Positions 1 through 6,239 of a stretch of 6,538 nt of DNA are shown here, one piece after another. The DNA is taken from the NCBI GenBank assembly GCA_902805485.1, contig CADCTM010000917.1:1-6538 (forward strand), written 5' to 3'. The stretch's first letter is position 1, and every line of letters begins with the position of its first letter. The notes below the pieces were generated by a model, which saw only the letters and a list, made by a program, of their open reading frames with translations, was not told the DNA's origin and searched no databases. The stretch comes from an uncultured Coleofasciculus sp. (GTDB lineage: Bacteria; Cyanobacteriota; Cyanobacteriia; Cyanobacteriales; Coleofasciculaceae). A program made the translations under genes and the position numbers.

Positions 1-75
1 TGTCTTGGAGCTGCGGCAGATTCTCCGGAGTTGGTAAATCAGATTTATAATTGGCTAACAGATGACAGGCGTTAA
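1..75 (+). CDS. C-terminal end of an unidentified protein (partial)
   Basis: Frame 1 is open from the first base and ends at TAA (73-75), giving 24 residues that end in YNWLTDDRR. The composition looks protein-like: a mixed amphipathic helix (SPELVNQIYNWL) with a charged tail, as is common at protein C-termini. The segment is too short to assign to a family, so no function is proposed. It lies on the same strand as the CHASE2 kinase but is separated from it by nearly 300 bp of apparently noncoding DNA, so co-transcription is doubtful. It could also be a chance open stretch, since 24 codons without a stop is not rare. Confidence 0.4.
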   Translation, partial: CLGAAADSPELVNQIYNWLTDDRR

Positions 76-187
76 AAAATAGAATACATTAGCCTCGCAT
101 CACAGTTACCTGATTGAAAGCCAAGCGATCAATATTAAAACAGGCTGAAACTTATGCTAAAGTCAGGAGTCATTGATTATTAGTCTT

Positions 188-236
188 GCTGCTAAAAGCT
201 AGGGAGAAAAAGCGCCTCTTTTGGAGCTAAAGCAGC
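188..236. repeat. Imperfect inverted repeat upstream of the kinase gene
   Basis: GCTGCT followed by AAAAGCT (188-200) is mirrored by AGCT followed by AAAGCAGC (225-236). The outer six bases (GCTGCT/AGCAGC) and the AGCT blocks pair, with mismatched A/T-rich bases between them and a 24-nt loop. It could fold as a hairpin in DNA or RNA or serve as an operator for a dimeric regulator. It overlaps the only promoter-like element I can see here. The rest of the 76-367 interval shows no convincing gene or RNA. Confidence 0.3.
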
Positions 237-247
237 GACAATATAAC
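221..247 (+). promoter_or_regulatory. Weak sigma-70-like promoter candidate for the CHASE2 kinase gene
   Basis: TTGGAG (221-226, 4 of 6 to the -35 consensus) and TATAAC (242-247, 5 of 6 to the -10 consensus) are separated by 15 nt, shorter than the ideal 17. The -10 match is the better half. Transcription would start near 254, leaving a leader of about 110 nt before the GTG at 368. The -35 lies in the right arm of the inverted repeat at 188-236, so a protein binding that repeat could block access. This is inference from base patterns only. Confidence 0.25.
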
Positions 248-367
248 TAGAGTCTGGGTGTCTCATAGTGTCAGGGCTTAAAGACGTGGTGAAAGCAGCC
301 ATCGTGCCGCAACACGATCTTGAAGCAAAGCAATTGCTATGTTTTAGTTATTAATTATGAGTGGTCA

Positions 368-2749
368 GTGATCGTGAAGACCAGTAGCGAGTTAACGCAA
401 CAGTCCCAACTCGAACCTCAGGGCGAGCCTCCCAGCGGCACGCCGAGAAAACTGTCACAGGTGTTGTCGCGCCTAAAACAGCTTGGTAGCTCGAAGTTAC
501 TGCGTCCGGCATTGCTAGGCAGTCTAGCGATCACAGGCTTGCTCCTGGGTGGTCGGCAGCTCCGCTTCCTACAGCCAATGGAGTTGAGTGCCTATGACAA
601 GCTAATGCAGGTACGACCAGCTTTACCGCCCGATCCCCGGCTGCTGATTGTGGAAGTTACCGAGAGAGATATCATGTCTCTCAAAAGTTACCCAATTACT
701 GACGAGGTGATGACTCAGCTTCTCAGTAAACTGGAGCAAAATCAAGCCACTGCGATTGGATTGGATATTTATCGGGATATTCCGCAGCCACCGGGACACG
801 CTGAATTATTGAACCTGCTGAAAAAAAGCGATCGCATCATTCCCATCTGTAAACTCAGTGATGCCGATAGTCCAGGAAATCCCCCACCCCCAGGTCTCCC
901 AGAGTCGCGTGTTGGCTTCGCGGACTTGACACCCGATGACAATGGCGTTGTCCGACGGGCGCTCTTATTTGCTCCACCTCCTGCCAACTCTCGCTGCACT
1001 ATCGACACCTCCTTTAGTTTTCAGCTAGCACGAAAATACCTGGAAAAAAAGGGCGTTAAGCTTGACTTAGTTGAGCAAAAGCGCTTCAAGCTGGGCAAAG
1101 GATTTAAGCCCGAATGGAAGACGCAAGAATTGCTAAAGCTAGGGAATGTCATTTTACCGCCGCTTGAGCGCAGCGACGGTGGCTACCAAAACGCCCCAAC
1201 TGGCGGCTACCAACTTTTATTAAATTACCGGGGAAATGCTCTTGCCCGGAGCGTGACCATAAGTGATGTTCTCAACGACCGAGTTGACCCCAAGTGGATC
1301 AAAGACCGCGTTGTCATCATCGGTGGCACTGCGCCCAGCCTAAATGATACCTTCTACACACCCTACAGTTCCGGTCTGCAAAGCTCCCAAAAAATGCCGG
1401 GAGTGGAGGTGCATGGTCAAATCGTCAGTCAACTGATCGGTACTGCCCTCGATGGACGCCCCCAATTTTGGTTTTGGTCAGAGTGGGCAGAAATCTTATG
1501 GATATGGGTTTGGGCATTGACAGGCGGCATCCTCGTGCGAGTTATCCGTCATCCTGGGCAGTTGGTACTAGCTGAAGGCGGTGCCGTGGCAGTGTTGCTC
1601 GGAACATCGGTAGTCGTGTTTTTGGGTTCTGGATGGATACCTGTCGTCGCACCGGCTCTCAGCTTAATTACCGCCGCTACAGGCATCATTGCTTACAGCG
1701 TCTATGAGGCGAAACAAGAAGCAGATTATATTGCTCTTAAAGTTAAGGAACAAGAAGAAAATATTGCCCTATTGCAAACGCTCTTAAAAGATAGAACTTC
1801 TTATTCCTCAACGATTGAATCAGATTTAGACCTGGACGACAGCGAAACAGCGATCGCTTCGGATGCTTCAGAAGGCGATGGAACCGCGATTTGGACTCCA
1901 GATGATCGTCCCATCCCAGTGCCTAGGACAGACAAACTAAACGCTAATCTCCTGCGCGGACACTACAGAATTAACCGGACTTTAAGCGCTGGGGGGTTCG
2001 GCGTTACCTACTTGGCACAGGATACTGACCGACCTGGTGAACCGCAGTGCGTTGTCAAGAAATTGAAACCTGCGCGTCAAGATGATCAGTTCTTAACTAT
2101 TGCCAAACGCTTGTTTGAGACCGAGGCAGAAATCTTAGAAAAACTAGGGGTTCATCCTCAAATTCCTCGCCTCTTGGCTCATTTTGTCGAACGCCAGGAA
2201 TTTTATCTCGTCCAAGAATTCGTTGACGGTCATACCATCACCGATGAACTGCCAGTGGATAAGCGACTTCCAGAAGCCCAAGTTGTGCAGTTACTCAAAG
2301 ATGTCTTAGAAATTCTGGCATTTATCCACGAACACAGGGTAATCCACCGCGATATTAAACCCGGTAATATCATGCGTCGTCACCATGATAATAAAGTTGT
2401 CCTCATTGACTTTGGGGCAGTAAAACAGATTCAACCCCAACAACGAAGTGACCAAGAAGAAATTACAGTAGCGATCGGGACTCGTGGTTATGCGCCGCCA
2501 GAGCAATATGCGGGACATCCAAGTTTCAGTAGTGATATCTATGCCCTAGGCATGATCGGCATTCAAGGGCTTACAGGCATCGCTCCCTCCCAACTCAAAC
2601 TTTCTGAGGAAACGGGGGATATTAGCTGGCGTCATCTTGCGAATGTCAGTCCAGAACTTGCCCAGATAATCGATCAAATGGTGCGTTACCATTTCCCTGC
2701 AAGATATCAGACAGCGGCTGAAGTTATGGAACACTTGCGTAAAATTTAG
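368..2749 (+). CDS. CHASE2 sensor domain-containing membrane serine/threonine protein kinase
   Basis: A one-piece receptor kinase of 793 residues. An N-terminal membrane segment (about 44-62) leads to a CHASE2 domain (about 64-370), expected outside the cytoplasm. Three hydrophobic segments follow (about 373-393, 399-420, 423-445), then a charged probable coiled coil (447-480), an acidic linker and a Hanks-type kinase domain (about 533-790). The kinase looks active: Gly-rich loop SAGGFGVTY (540-548), Lys564 in VVKK, HRDIKPGN (660-667), DFG (681-683) and APPE (709-712). CHASE2 domains are known as extracytoplasmic sensory modules of bacterial receptors; the ligand here cannot be inferred. The frame is open from TTG 320, but that start adds an atypical tail without a ribosome site. 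GTG 368 is preferred, GTG 374 is possible. No partner phosphatase is visible. The 3' end faces sfsA across 20 bp. Confidence 0.95.
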   Translation: MIVKTSSELTQQSQLEPQGEPPSGTPRKLSQVLSRLKQLGSSKLLRPALLGSLAITGLLLGGRQLRFLQPMELSAYDKLMQVRPALPPDPRLLIVEVTERDIMSLKSYPITDEVMTQLLSKLEQNQATAIGLDIYRDIPQPPGHAELLNLLKKSDRIIPICKLSDADSPGNPPPPGLPESRVGFADLTPDDNGVVRRALLFAPPPANSRCTIDTSFSFQLARKYLEKKGVKLDLVEQKRFKLGKGFKPEWKTQELLKLGNVILPPLERSDGGYQNAPTGGYQLLLNYRGNALARSVTISDVLNDRVDPKWIKDRVVIIGGTAPSLNDTFYTPYSSGLQSSQKMPGVEVHGQIVSQLIGTALDGRPQFWFWSEWAEILWIWVWALTGGILVRVIRHPGQLVLAEGGAVAVLLGTSVVVFLGSGWIPVVAPALSLITAATGIIAYSVYEAKQEADYIALKVKEQEENIALLQTLLKDRTSYSSTIESDLDLDDSETAIASDASEGDGTAIWTPDDRPIPVPRTDKLNANLLRGHYRINRTLSAGGFGVTYLAQDTDRPGEPQCVVKKLKPARQDDQFLTIAKRLFETEAEILEKLGVHPQIPRLLAHFVERQEFYLVQEFVDGHTITDELPVDKRLPEAQVVQLLKDVLEILAFIHEHRVIHRDIKPGNIMRRHHDNKVVLIDFGAVKQIQPQQRSDQEEITVAIGTRGYAPPEQYAGHPSFSSDIYALGMIGIQGLTGIAPSQLKLSEETGDISWRHLANVSPELAQIIDQMVRYHFPARYQTAAEVMEHLRKI
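828..835. repeat. HIP1 octamer
   Basis: A perfect GCGATCGC palindrome within the CHASE2-coding part of the kinase gene. This octamer is strongly over-represented in many cyanobacterial genomes and supports the assignment of the host. It carries no gene-specific meaning here. Confidence 0.85.
1850..1857. repeat. HIP1 octamer
   Basis: A second perfect GCGATCGC, in the acidic linker between the coiled coil and the kinase domain. Near matches with a GCGATCG or CGATCGC core also occur in murJ and elsewhere in the window. Confidence 0.85.
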
Positions 2750-2769
2750 ACAATTATAATTCTACCTAA

Positions 2770-3567
2770 CTACGGAATAACAGCATCATTTCTCCCAATA
2801 TTAGAAATCACTAGAGGTTGCATCGGGAGAAACTCAGCTAACCCTAAATAGCGAATTTCTTGGGGCGTAATTTCAAACCGACAAGCTAATACTTCAACAC
2901 CTTGAGCAACTGCCTCTCGCAATAATTCACCATACAGTGGATCAGCGCCATCGCACGGAGCAAAATGCGTACAGTCGCCGCGATTAATAAAATAAAGCAT
3001 TACAGCTCGTGCTTGGGGAACCAGTGCCATCAGTTCTCGCAAATGCTTTTGTCCGCGAGTCGTTACTGTATCCGGAAATAACGCTACATTTCCCTGCGAT
3101 AATGTTACACTTTTGACTTCTAAATAGATTGGGCGCTCAACGTAATCTGCATTTTCTAACAAGTCACTTGTAAGTAAAAAATCTACACGACTTTTCAATT
3201 GCTTACCATAAGGAACCTCGCCGCGAATCGTGTTATAATTAGCTAATTCCGGAAATAATCGTTGTTCTAGAGCTAACTTAATAATCCGATTTGGTACTCC
3301 CGTATTGACGCCTACCCAGGTCGGTTGTGTATCATTGACCTGAATCATTTCCCAAGTATAAGACAACTTTCGTTTTGGATTATTACTACGAGAAACCTGC
3401 ACCAAACTCCCAGGAGTTGAAACTCCAGTCATTGGGCCAGTATTTGGACAATGAGCCGTAATTAATTCTCCAGATACTAACTCAATATCGGCAAAAAAAC
3501 GCTTATAGCGTCTGATTAAAATTCCCAATTCAAGCGTTGGGTAGCTGTAAATCAAATTATTAATCAC
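2770..3567 (-). CDS. sfsA: SfsA family protein (sugar fermentation stimulation protein homologue)
   Basis: The 265-residue product carries the SfsA family signature along its length: RRYKRFFADIEL (19-30), AHCPNTGPMTG (38-48), NPKRKLSYTWE (63-73), VGVNT (85-89), IRGEVPYG (114-121) and SRVDFLL (126-132). LEVKSVTL (149-156) follows. Asp129 with Glu150-Val-Lys152 fits the PD-(D/E)XK nuclease-like core reported for the family, after an N-terminal OB-like region. The E. coli protein was named for an effect on maltose use and is thought to bind nucleic acid; the real cellular role is unsettled. Length is close to or slightly above the usual 230-250. The start is GTG 3567; TTG 3555 is an alternative that would remove four residues. 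The GTG overlaps the last codons of a ruined histidine kinase, and the gene converges with the upstream kinase gene. Confidence 0.93.
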   Translation of the reverse strand: MINNLIYSYPTLELGILIRRYKRFFADIELVSGELITAHCPNTGPMTGVSTPGSLVQVSRSNNPKRKLSYTWEMIQVNDTQPTWVGVNTGVPNRIIKLALEQRLFPELANYNTIRGEVPYGKQLKSRVDFLLTSDLLENADYVERPIYLEVKSVTLSQGNVALFPDTVTTRGQKHLRELMALVPQARAVMLYFINRGDCTHFAPCDGADPLYGELLREAVAQGVEVLACRFEITPQEIRYLGLAEFLPMQPLVISNIGRNDAVIP

Positions 3568-4077
3568 GTAATGGCATTGAGTAAATTAAGGGTAGCTTGA
3601 CCGTAAAAGTCGTGTTTTCAACAACACTTGTCACAGTAATTTCTCCTTGATGTAGCTCCACGCATTGTTTAACAATGGCTAACCCTAATCCCGTTCCCTG
3701 AATCGTACCAACATTATTAAGACGATGGTGATGATCGGATGGGTAAATTCAATCAACTCCCGATTCTGAAGCTCCTGTTCGCTGTAGCCTAACATCTCTG
3801 GCAGCTTAGGATTCGTTCGGATCACCCGTCCGTCCAAGCTGGTTTGGGCAATCCCAATTCCAGCACCTTCAAATATTGCCCACAATTGTTCTTCACGACT
3901 ACGCAAGGCTTTCAAAGTCTGCTTCTAATCACAGATATCAGTGCAGATTCCTAATACAGACTCTGTAAAACTATTACCTGTTAACTTTGGGACAAAACGG
4001 GCTTGGTAATACTTCAGACCAGACGGGGTAAGATAACTGAACTCAATCACCTGTTGCTGTCCCGTTTCAAAAACCCC
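3560..4077 (-). pseudogene. Degenerate PAS-domain sensor histidine kinase, internally deleted
   Basis: Three pieces of one kinase read in order on the minus strand. Bases 4077-3928 encode the end of a PAS domain, from VFETGQQQ to LGICTDICD. An in-frame TAG (3925-3927) then interrupts the reading. A second PAS follows (about 3897-3736: REEQLWAIFEGAGIGIAQ, MLGYSEQEL, LIEFTHP). At about 3736 the frame shifts and the text jumps to HRLNNVGTIQGTGLGLAIV (about 3727-3671), the ATP-binding G2 box, then VKQCVELHQGEITVTS and a C-terminus ending at TAA 3560-3562. The remainder of the PAS, the whole phospho-accepting HisKA domain and the N and G1 boxes are missing, roughly 200 residues by family comparison. 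An upstream TGA (4078-4080) ends the recognisable 5' side. It cannot encode a working kinase. Confidence 0.85.
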
Positions 4078-4085
4078 TCAAATCA

Positions 4086-4110
4086 CCTAATCCCAAAGGG
4101 ATAAGTTAGG
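4086..4110. repeat. Bulged hairpin just upstream of the kinase remnant
   Basis: CCTAA-TCCC (4086-4094) pairs with GGGA (4098-4101) and TTAGG (4106-4110) around an AAA loop, with an unpaired TAAG on the right arm. It lies between the 5' break of the histidine-kinase pseudogene and the stop of the small ORF. It could act as a terminator-like hairpin for the small ORF (there is no strong U-run) or mark the scar of a small mobile sequence. Neither reading is established. Confidence 0.35.
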
Positions 4111-4121
4111 TTATGCAATCC

Positions 4122-4361
4122 CTATCTGAAGATTGGTTTTACCGCGTTGGCGGCAACTAGTTCTTCTATCCCCGCGCTGATTTCTTCAACAGTTGTGAGT
4201 GCTAGTTCCTGTTGTTCAGTTGCGGGCAATTCGTCAGCACCCCGCCGCCCCGCCATAAGCGATAACGAAGCGCTGCCGCCAAGGGCACGCATATCGTGTA
4301 TTTGAACAAGCAAGTCATCCTGGTTCACGCCAGTTCTCCTTATCGGTGCTTCTTCACTCAC
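4122..4361 (-). CDS. Small hypothetical protein, unrecognised
   Basis: The frame runs from GTG 4361 to TAG 4122-4124, 79 residues. A better start may be the internal GTG at 4328-4326, preceded by AAGGAGA (4341-4335) at six nt, which would give 68 residues beginning VNQDDLLVQIHDM. The N-terminal half contains a Gly/Ser/Arg-rich stretch (ALGGSASLSLMAGRRGADE). The C-terminal half is acidic and probably helical (TVEEISAGIEELVAANA). There is no signal peptide, membrane segment or cysteine. I recognise no family. The good ribosome site and the promoter-like element at 4433-4460 argue for expression; the setting next to decayed sequence argues for a fragment or a chance frame. No function is proposed. 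Confidence 0.45.
   Translation of the reverse strand: MSEEAPIRRTGVNQDDLLVQIHDMRALGGSASLSLMAGRRGADELPATEQQELALTTVEEISAGIEELVAANAVKPIFR
4335..4341 (-). promoter_or_regulatory. Shine-Dalgarno sequence inside the small ORF
   Basis: On the minus strand this reads AAGGAGA, six nt before GTG 4328-4326. It is the strongest ribosome-binding match in the window, and it favours the 68-residue form of the small protein over a start at GTG 4361, which has no comparable site. Confidence 0.45.
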
Positions 4362-4432
4362 TTGTAACGTTTGACTGACATACCTCGCTTCCCACTTTTT
4401 CTAGTTTGACCTTAATCGTTCAAATTTTTCTG

Positions 4433-4460
4433 CTTATGCAAGCGCATTGTGCTTTGTCAA
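4433..4460 (-). promoter_or_regulatory. Sigma-70-like promoter candidate for the small minus-strand ORF
   Basis: On the minus strand a perfect TTGACA (4460-4455) is followed, after 16 nt, by CATAAG (4438-4433), 4 of 6 to the -10 consensus. Transcription would begin near 4426, leaving about 65 to 100 nt before the two candidate GTG starts. It might also be the residual promoter of the decayed kinase and sfsA further down. The -35 is convincing, the -10 only moderate. Confidence 0.35.
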
Positions 4461-4501
4461 CAGCCCTCTGAGCATTGTCGATAGAGTCTGAAATTATTTT
4501 A

Positions 4502-4529
4502 ATTGGCTGATTTGTTGCCCATTGGCTGA
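4502..4529. repeat. Direct repeat ATTGGCTGA x2 upstream of murJ
   Basis: ATTGGCTGA occurs at 4502-4510 and again at 4521-4529, with starts 19 nt apart, about two helical turns. Tandem sites on one DNA face are typical of transcription-factor binding, and the repeat lies about 70-100 bp before the murJ start, within the divergent intergenic region 4362-4599. No sigma-70 promoter for murJ is clear nearby. No regulator can be named. Confidence 0.35.
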
Positions 4530-4599
4530 ATCTGCCTGAAGAGTAGCAACGAATTCAGGATTAAATAGTATGAGTTACTGGAGTCATTTTTAACCATTT

Positions 4600-6198
4600 G
4601 TGAGTGAAAAGCAGAAGACCGTTCGTTCCTTGTCAGGCATTGCCGGAATTGTGGCAGTTGCCACGTTAATTAGTAAAGTATTTGGGTTGGTGCGCCAGCA
4701 AGCAATCGCAGCAGCGTTTGGTGTTGGTGCTGTGGTAGATGCCTACAGCTATGCCTATGTGATTCCTGGCTTTTTGTTGATTTTACTCGGTGGCATCAAC
4801 GGACCGTTTCATAGTGCGATCGTTAGTGTAATCGCCAAGCGAGACAAATCGGAAGCTGCTCCCATCGTCGAAACCATCACAACCTTGGTGGGCGCAATCC
4901 TACTCCTCGTCACAGTAATTTTGGTTGTCTTTGCTGGCTTCTTCATCGACGTGATCGGGCCGGGGTTAAGTCAGGAAGTGCGGACGAATGCCGTCTTACA
5001 ACTCCAAATCATGGCACCGATGGCTGTCCTCGCCGGACTAATTGGTATTGGCTTTGGCACCCTCAACGCTGCTGATATGTATTGGCTGCCTTCCGTCAGT
5101 CCTTTATTTTCTAGCATCACCTTAATTGGCGGACTAGCGCTTTTAGGGCTGCAACTTGGCAACCAAATTAGCAGTCCGAAATATGTCCTACTTGGCGGAA
5201 TGGTACTCGCTTGGGGAACATTAGCGGGCGCGCTCTTACAATGGTTAGTGCAGCTTGGGGCACAGTGGAAGGCGGGTTTGGGACGCCTGCGCTTGCGGTT
5301 TAACTGGAAGTTACCGGGAGTGGATGAAGTTCTCCGAGTTATGGGACCGGCAACCCTTGCTTCCGGGATGTTCCAAGTTAACGTCGCTACAGATTTATTT
5401 TTTGCCTCCCCCATTCAAGGCGCAGCGGCGGCGATGGGTTATGCTGGGTTACTGATCCAAACCCCTCTAGGCATCATCTCCAACGTTATTTTAGTACCCT
5501 TACTCCCGGTATTTTCCCGCCTCGCCGATCCTCAAGATTGGCCGGAACTTAAGGTCAGAATTCGTCAGGGATTACTCCTCACTGCCTTGACAATGTTACC
5601 TTTAGGTGCATTAATGATTGCCCTAGCTGTCCCAATTGTCCAAATCATTTATCAGCGCGGTGCCTTCCAAAATCAAGCATCTCAACTCGTCGCTTCCTTG
5701 CTGGTTGCCTACAGCGTTGGGATGTTTGTCTACTTAGCGCGGGATGTTTTGGTGCGGGTGTTTTACGCTTTGGGAGATGCTGAAACGCCGTTTCGCATCA
5801 GTGTTGTGAATATTTTCATCAATGCCATCCTGGATTATCTTCTAGTTCAGCGTTTCGGTGCGCCTGGATTAGTATTAGCTACTGTTGGGGTAAACTGCAC
5901 TTCCACGATCGCACTTCTTTGGTTATTGAATCGGAAATTACACGGTTTACCTTTGCGAGAATGGAGTTTTCCGGTTTTGGGTTTAACGGGTGCTAGTGTT
6001 GTTGCTGGATTAGTGAGTTGGGGAGTTAGCTTTGAGTTTCAAAAAATTTGGAGTACTGAGACGTTACTTTTACAATTGCTACAAGTGAGTGTATCGGGAT
6101 TAGTTGGTTTAGTAATTTTTGCTTTAATTGCCACACAGATGAAGTTGCCAGAAGTGGATATCTTTGTTGCCCGTTTGCGTCAGAAGTTTGGTCGATAA
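4600..6198 (+). CDS. murJ: MurJ/MviN-family lipid II flippase (polytopic membrane protein)
   Basis: The 532-residue, strongly hydrophobic protein has MurJ/MviN architecture: a multi-helix MOP-superfamily transporter, typically 14 membrane segments. MurJ moves the lipid-linked peptidoglycan precursor lipid II from the inner to the outer leaflet of the cytoplasmic membrane. Seen here: SKVFGLVRQQAIAAAFG (25-41), VVDAY (45-49), the second-half repeat from about 241 (VLRVMGPATLASGMFQ), YAGLLIQTPLG (281-291), RGAF, and YALGDAETPFRIS. Lys26, Arg32 and Asp47 align with E. coli Arg18, Arg24 and Asp39, but the positions of Arg52 and Arg270 are hydrophobic. The start is GTG 4600, giving MSEKQKTVRS; a GGAG lies about 16 nt upstream, too far to be an ideal ribosome site. 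The next gene starts 41 nt downstream, suggesting co-transcription. Flipping another lipid-linked glycan is possible. Confidence 0.93.
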   Translation: MSEKQKTVRSLSGIAGIVAVATLISKVFGLVRQQAIAAAFGVGAVVDAYSYAYVIPGFLLILLGGINGPFHSAIVSVIAKRDKSEAAPIVETITTLVGAILLLVTVILVVFAGFFIDVIGPGLSQEVRTNAVLQLQIMAPMAVLAGLIGIGFGTLNAADMYWLPSVSPLFSSITLIGGLALLGLQLGNQISSPKYVLLGGMVLAWGTLAGALLQWLVQLGAQWKAGLGRLRLRFNWKLPGVDEVLRVMGPATLASGMFQVNVATDLFFASPIQGAAAAMGYAGLLIQTPLGIISNVILVPLLPVFSRLADPQDWPELKVRIRQGLLLTALTMLPLGALMIALAVPIVQIIYQRGAFQNQASQLVASLLVAYSVGMFVYLARDVLVRVFYALGDAETPFRISVVNIFINAILDYLLVQRFGAPGLVLATVGVNCTSTIALLWLLNRKLHGLPLREWSFPVLGLTGASVVAGLVSWGVSFEFQKIWSTETLLLQLLQVSVSGLVGLVIFALIATQMKLPEVDIFVARLRQKFGR

Positions 6199-6229
6199 AC
6201 AAGATGTTTTGTTTAACTCTCTTTTGATA

Positions 6230-6233
6230 GAGG
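6230..6233 (+). promoter_or_regulatory. Ribosome binding site that fixes the TTG start at 6240
   Basis: GAGG ends 6 nt before TTG 6240-6242. An in-frame TAG at 6228-6230 excludes any earlier start, so this site and the hydrophobic N-terminus that follows together support the rare TTG initiation codon. Confidence 0.6.
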
Positions 6234-6239
6234 TGTAAC

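Noticed and set aside
153..182. A nine-codon ATG peptide frame (MLKSGVIDY) in the upstream region, as a leader peptide.
   Set aside because: No regulatory codon run, ribosome site or attenuator structure accompanies it.
268..354. A 28-codon frame from GTG 268 to TAA 352-354, overlapping the kinase leader, as a possible upstream ORF.
   Set aside because: It is short, has no ribosome site, and ends in an unremarkable LLCFSYY tail; nothing supports translation.
769..1008. A 79-codon minus-strand frame within the CHASE2 kinase gene.
   Set aside because: It is a shadow of the CHASE2-coding sequence with low-complexity Gly/Pro/Arg composition.
2750..2769. A shared bidirectional terminator between the convergent kinase gene and sfsA.
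   Set aside because: The 20-bp gap is AT-rich but I find no convincing stem-loop with T-runs.
3685..3915. The 76-codon minus-strand frame as an independent small PAS protein starting at TTG 3915.
   Set aside because: The PAS sequence continues upstream through an in-frame TAG into another PAS piece, and its last 16 residues are out-of-frame kinase tail, so it is part of the pseudogene.
4600..4608. GTGAGTGAA occurs at both the murJ start (4600-4608) and the small ORF start (4361-4353, minus strand), suggesting a duplicated gene start.
   Set aside because: Similarity ends after nine bases on both sides and the encoded proteins diverge immediately; coincidence is enough.
4971..5414. A 147-codon minus-strand frame within murJ.
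   Set aside because: It is antisense to the clearly coding murJ frame, is rich in Pro/Ser/Thr/Lys/Arg as expected for a shadow frame, and matches no family.
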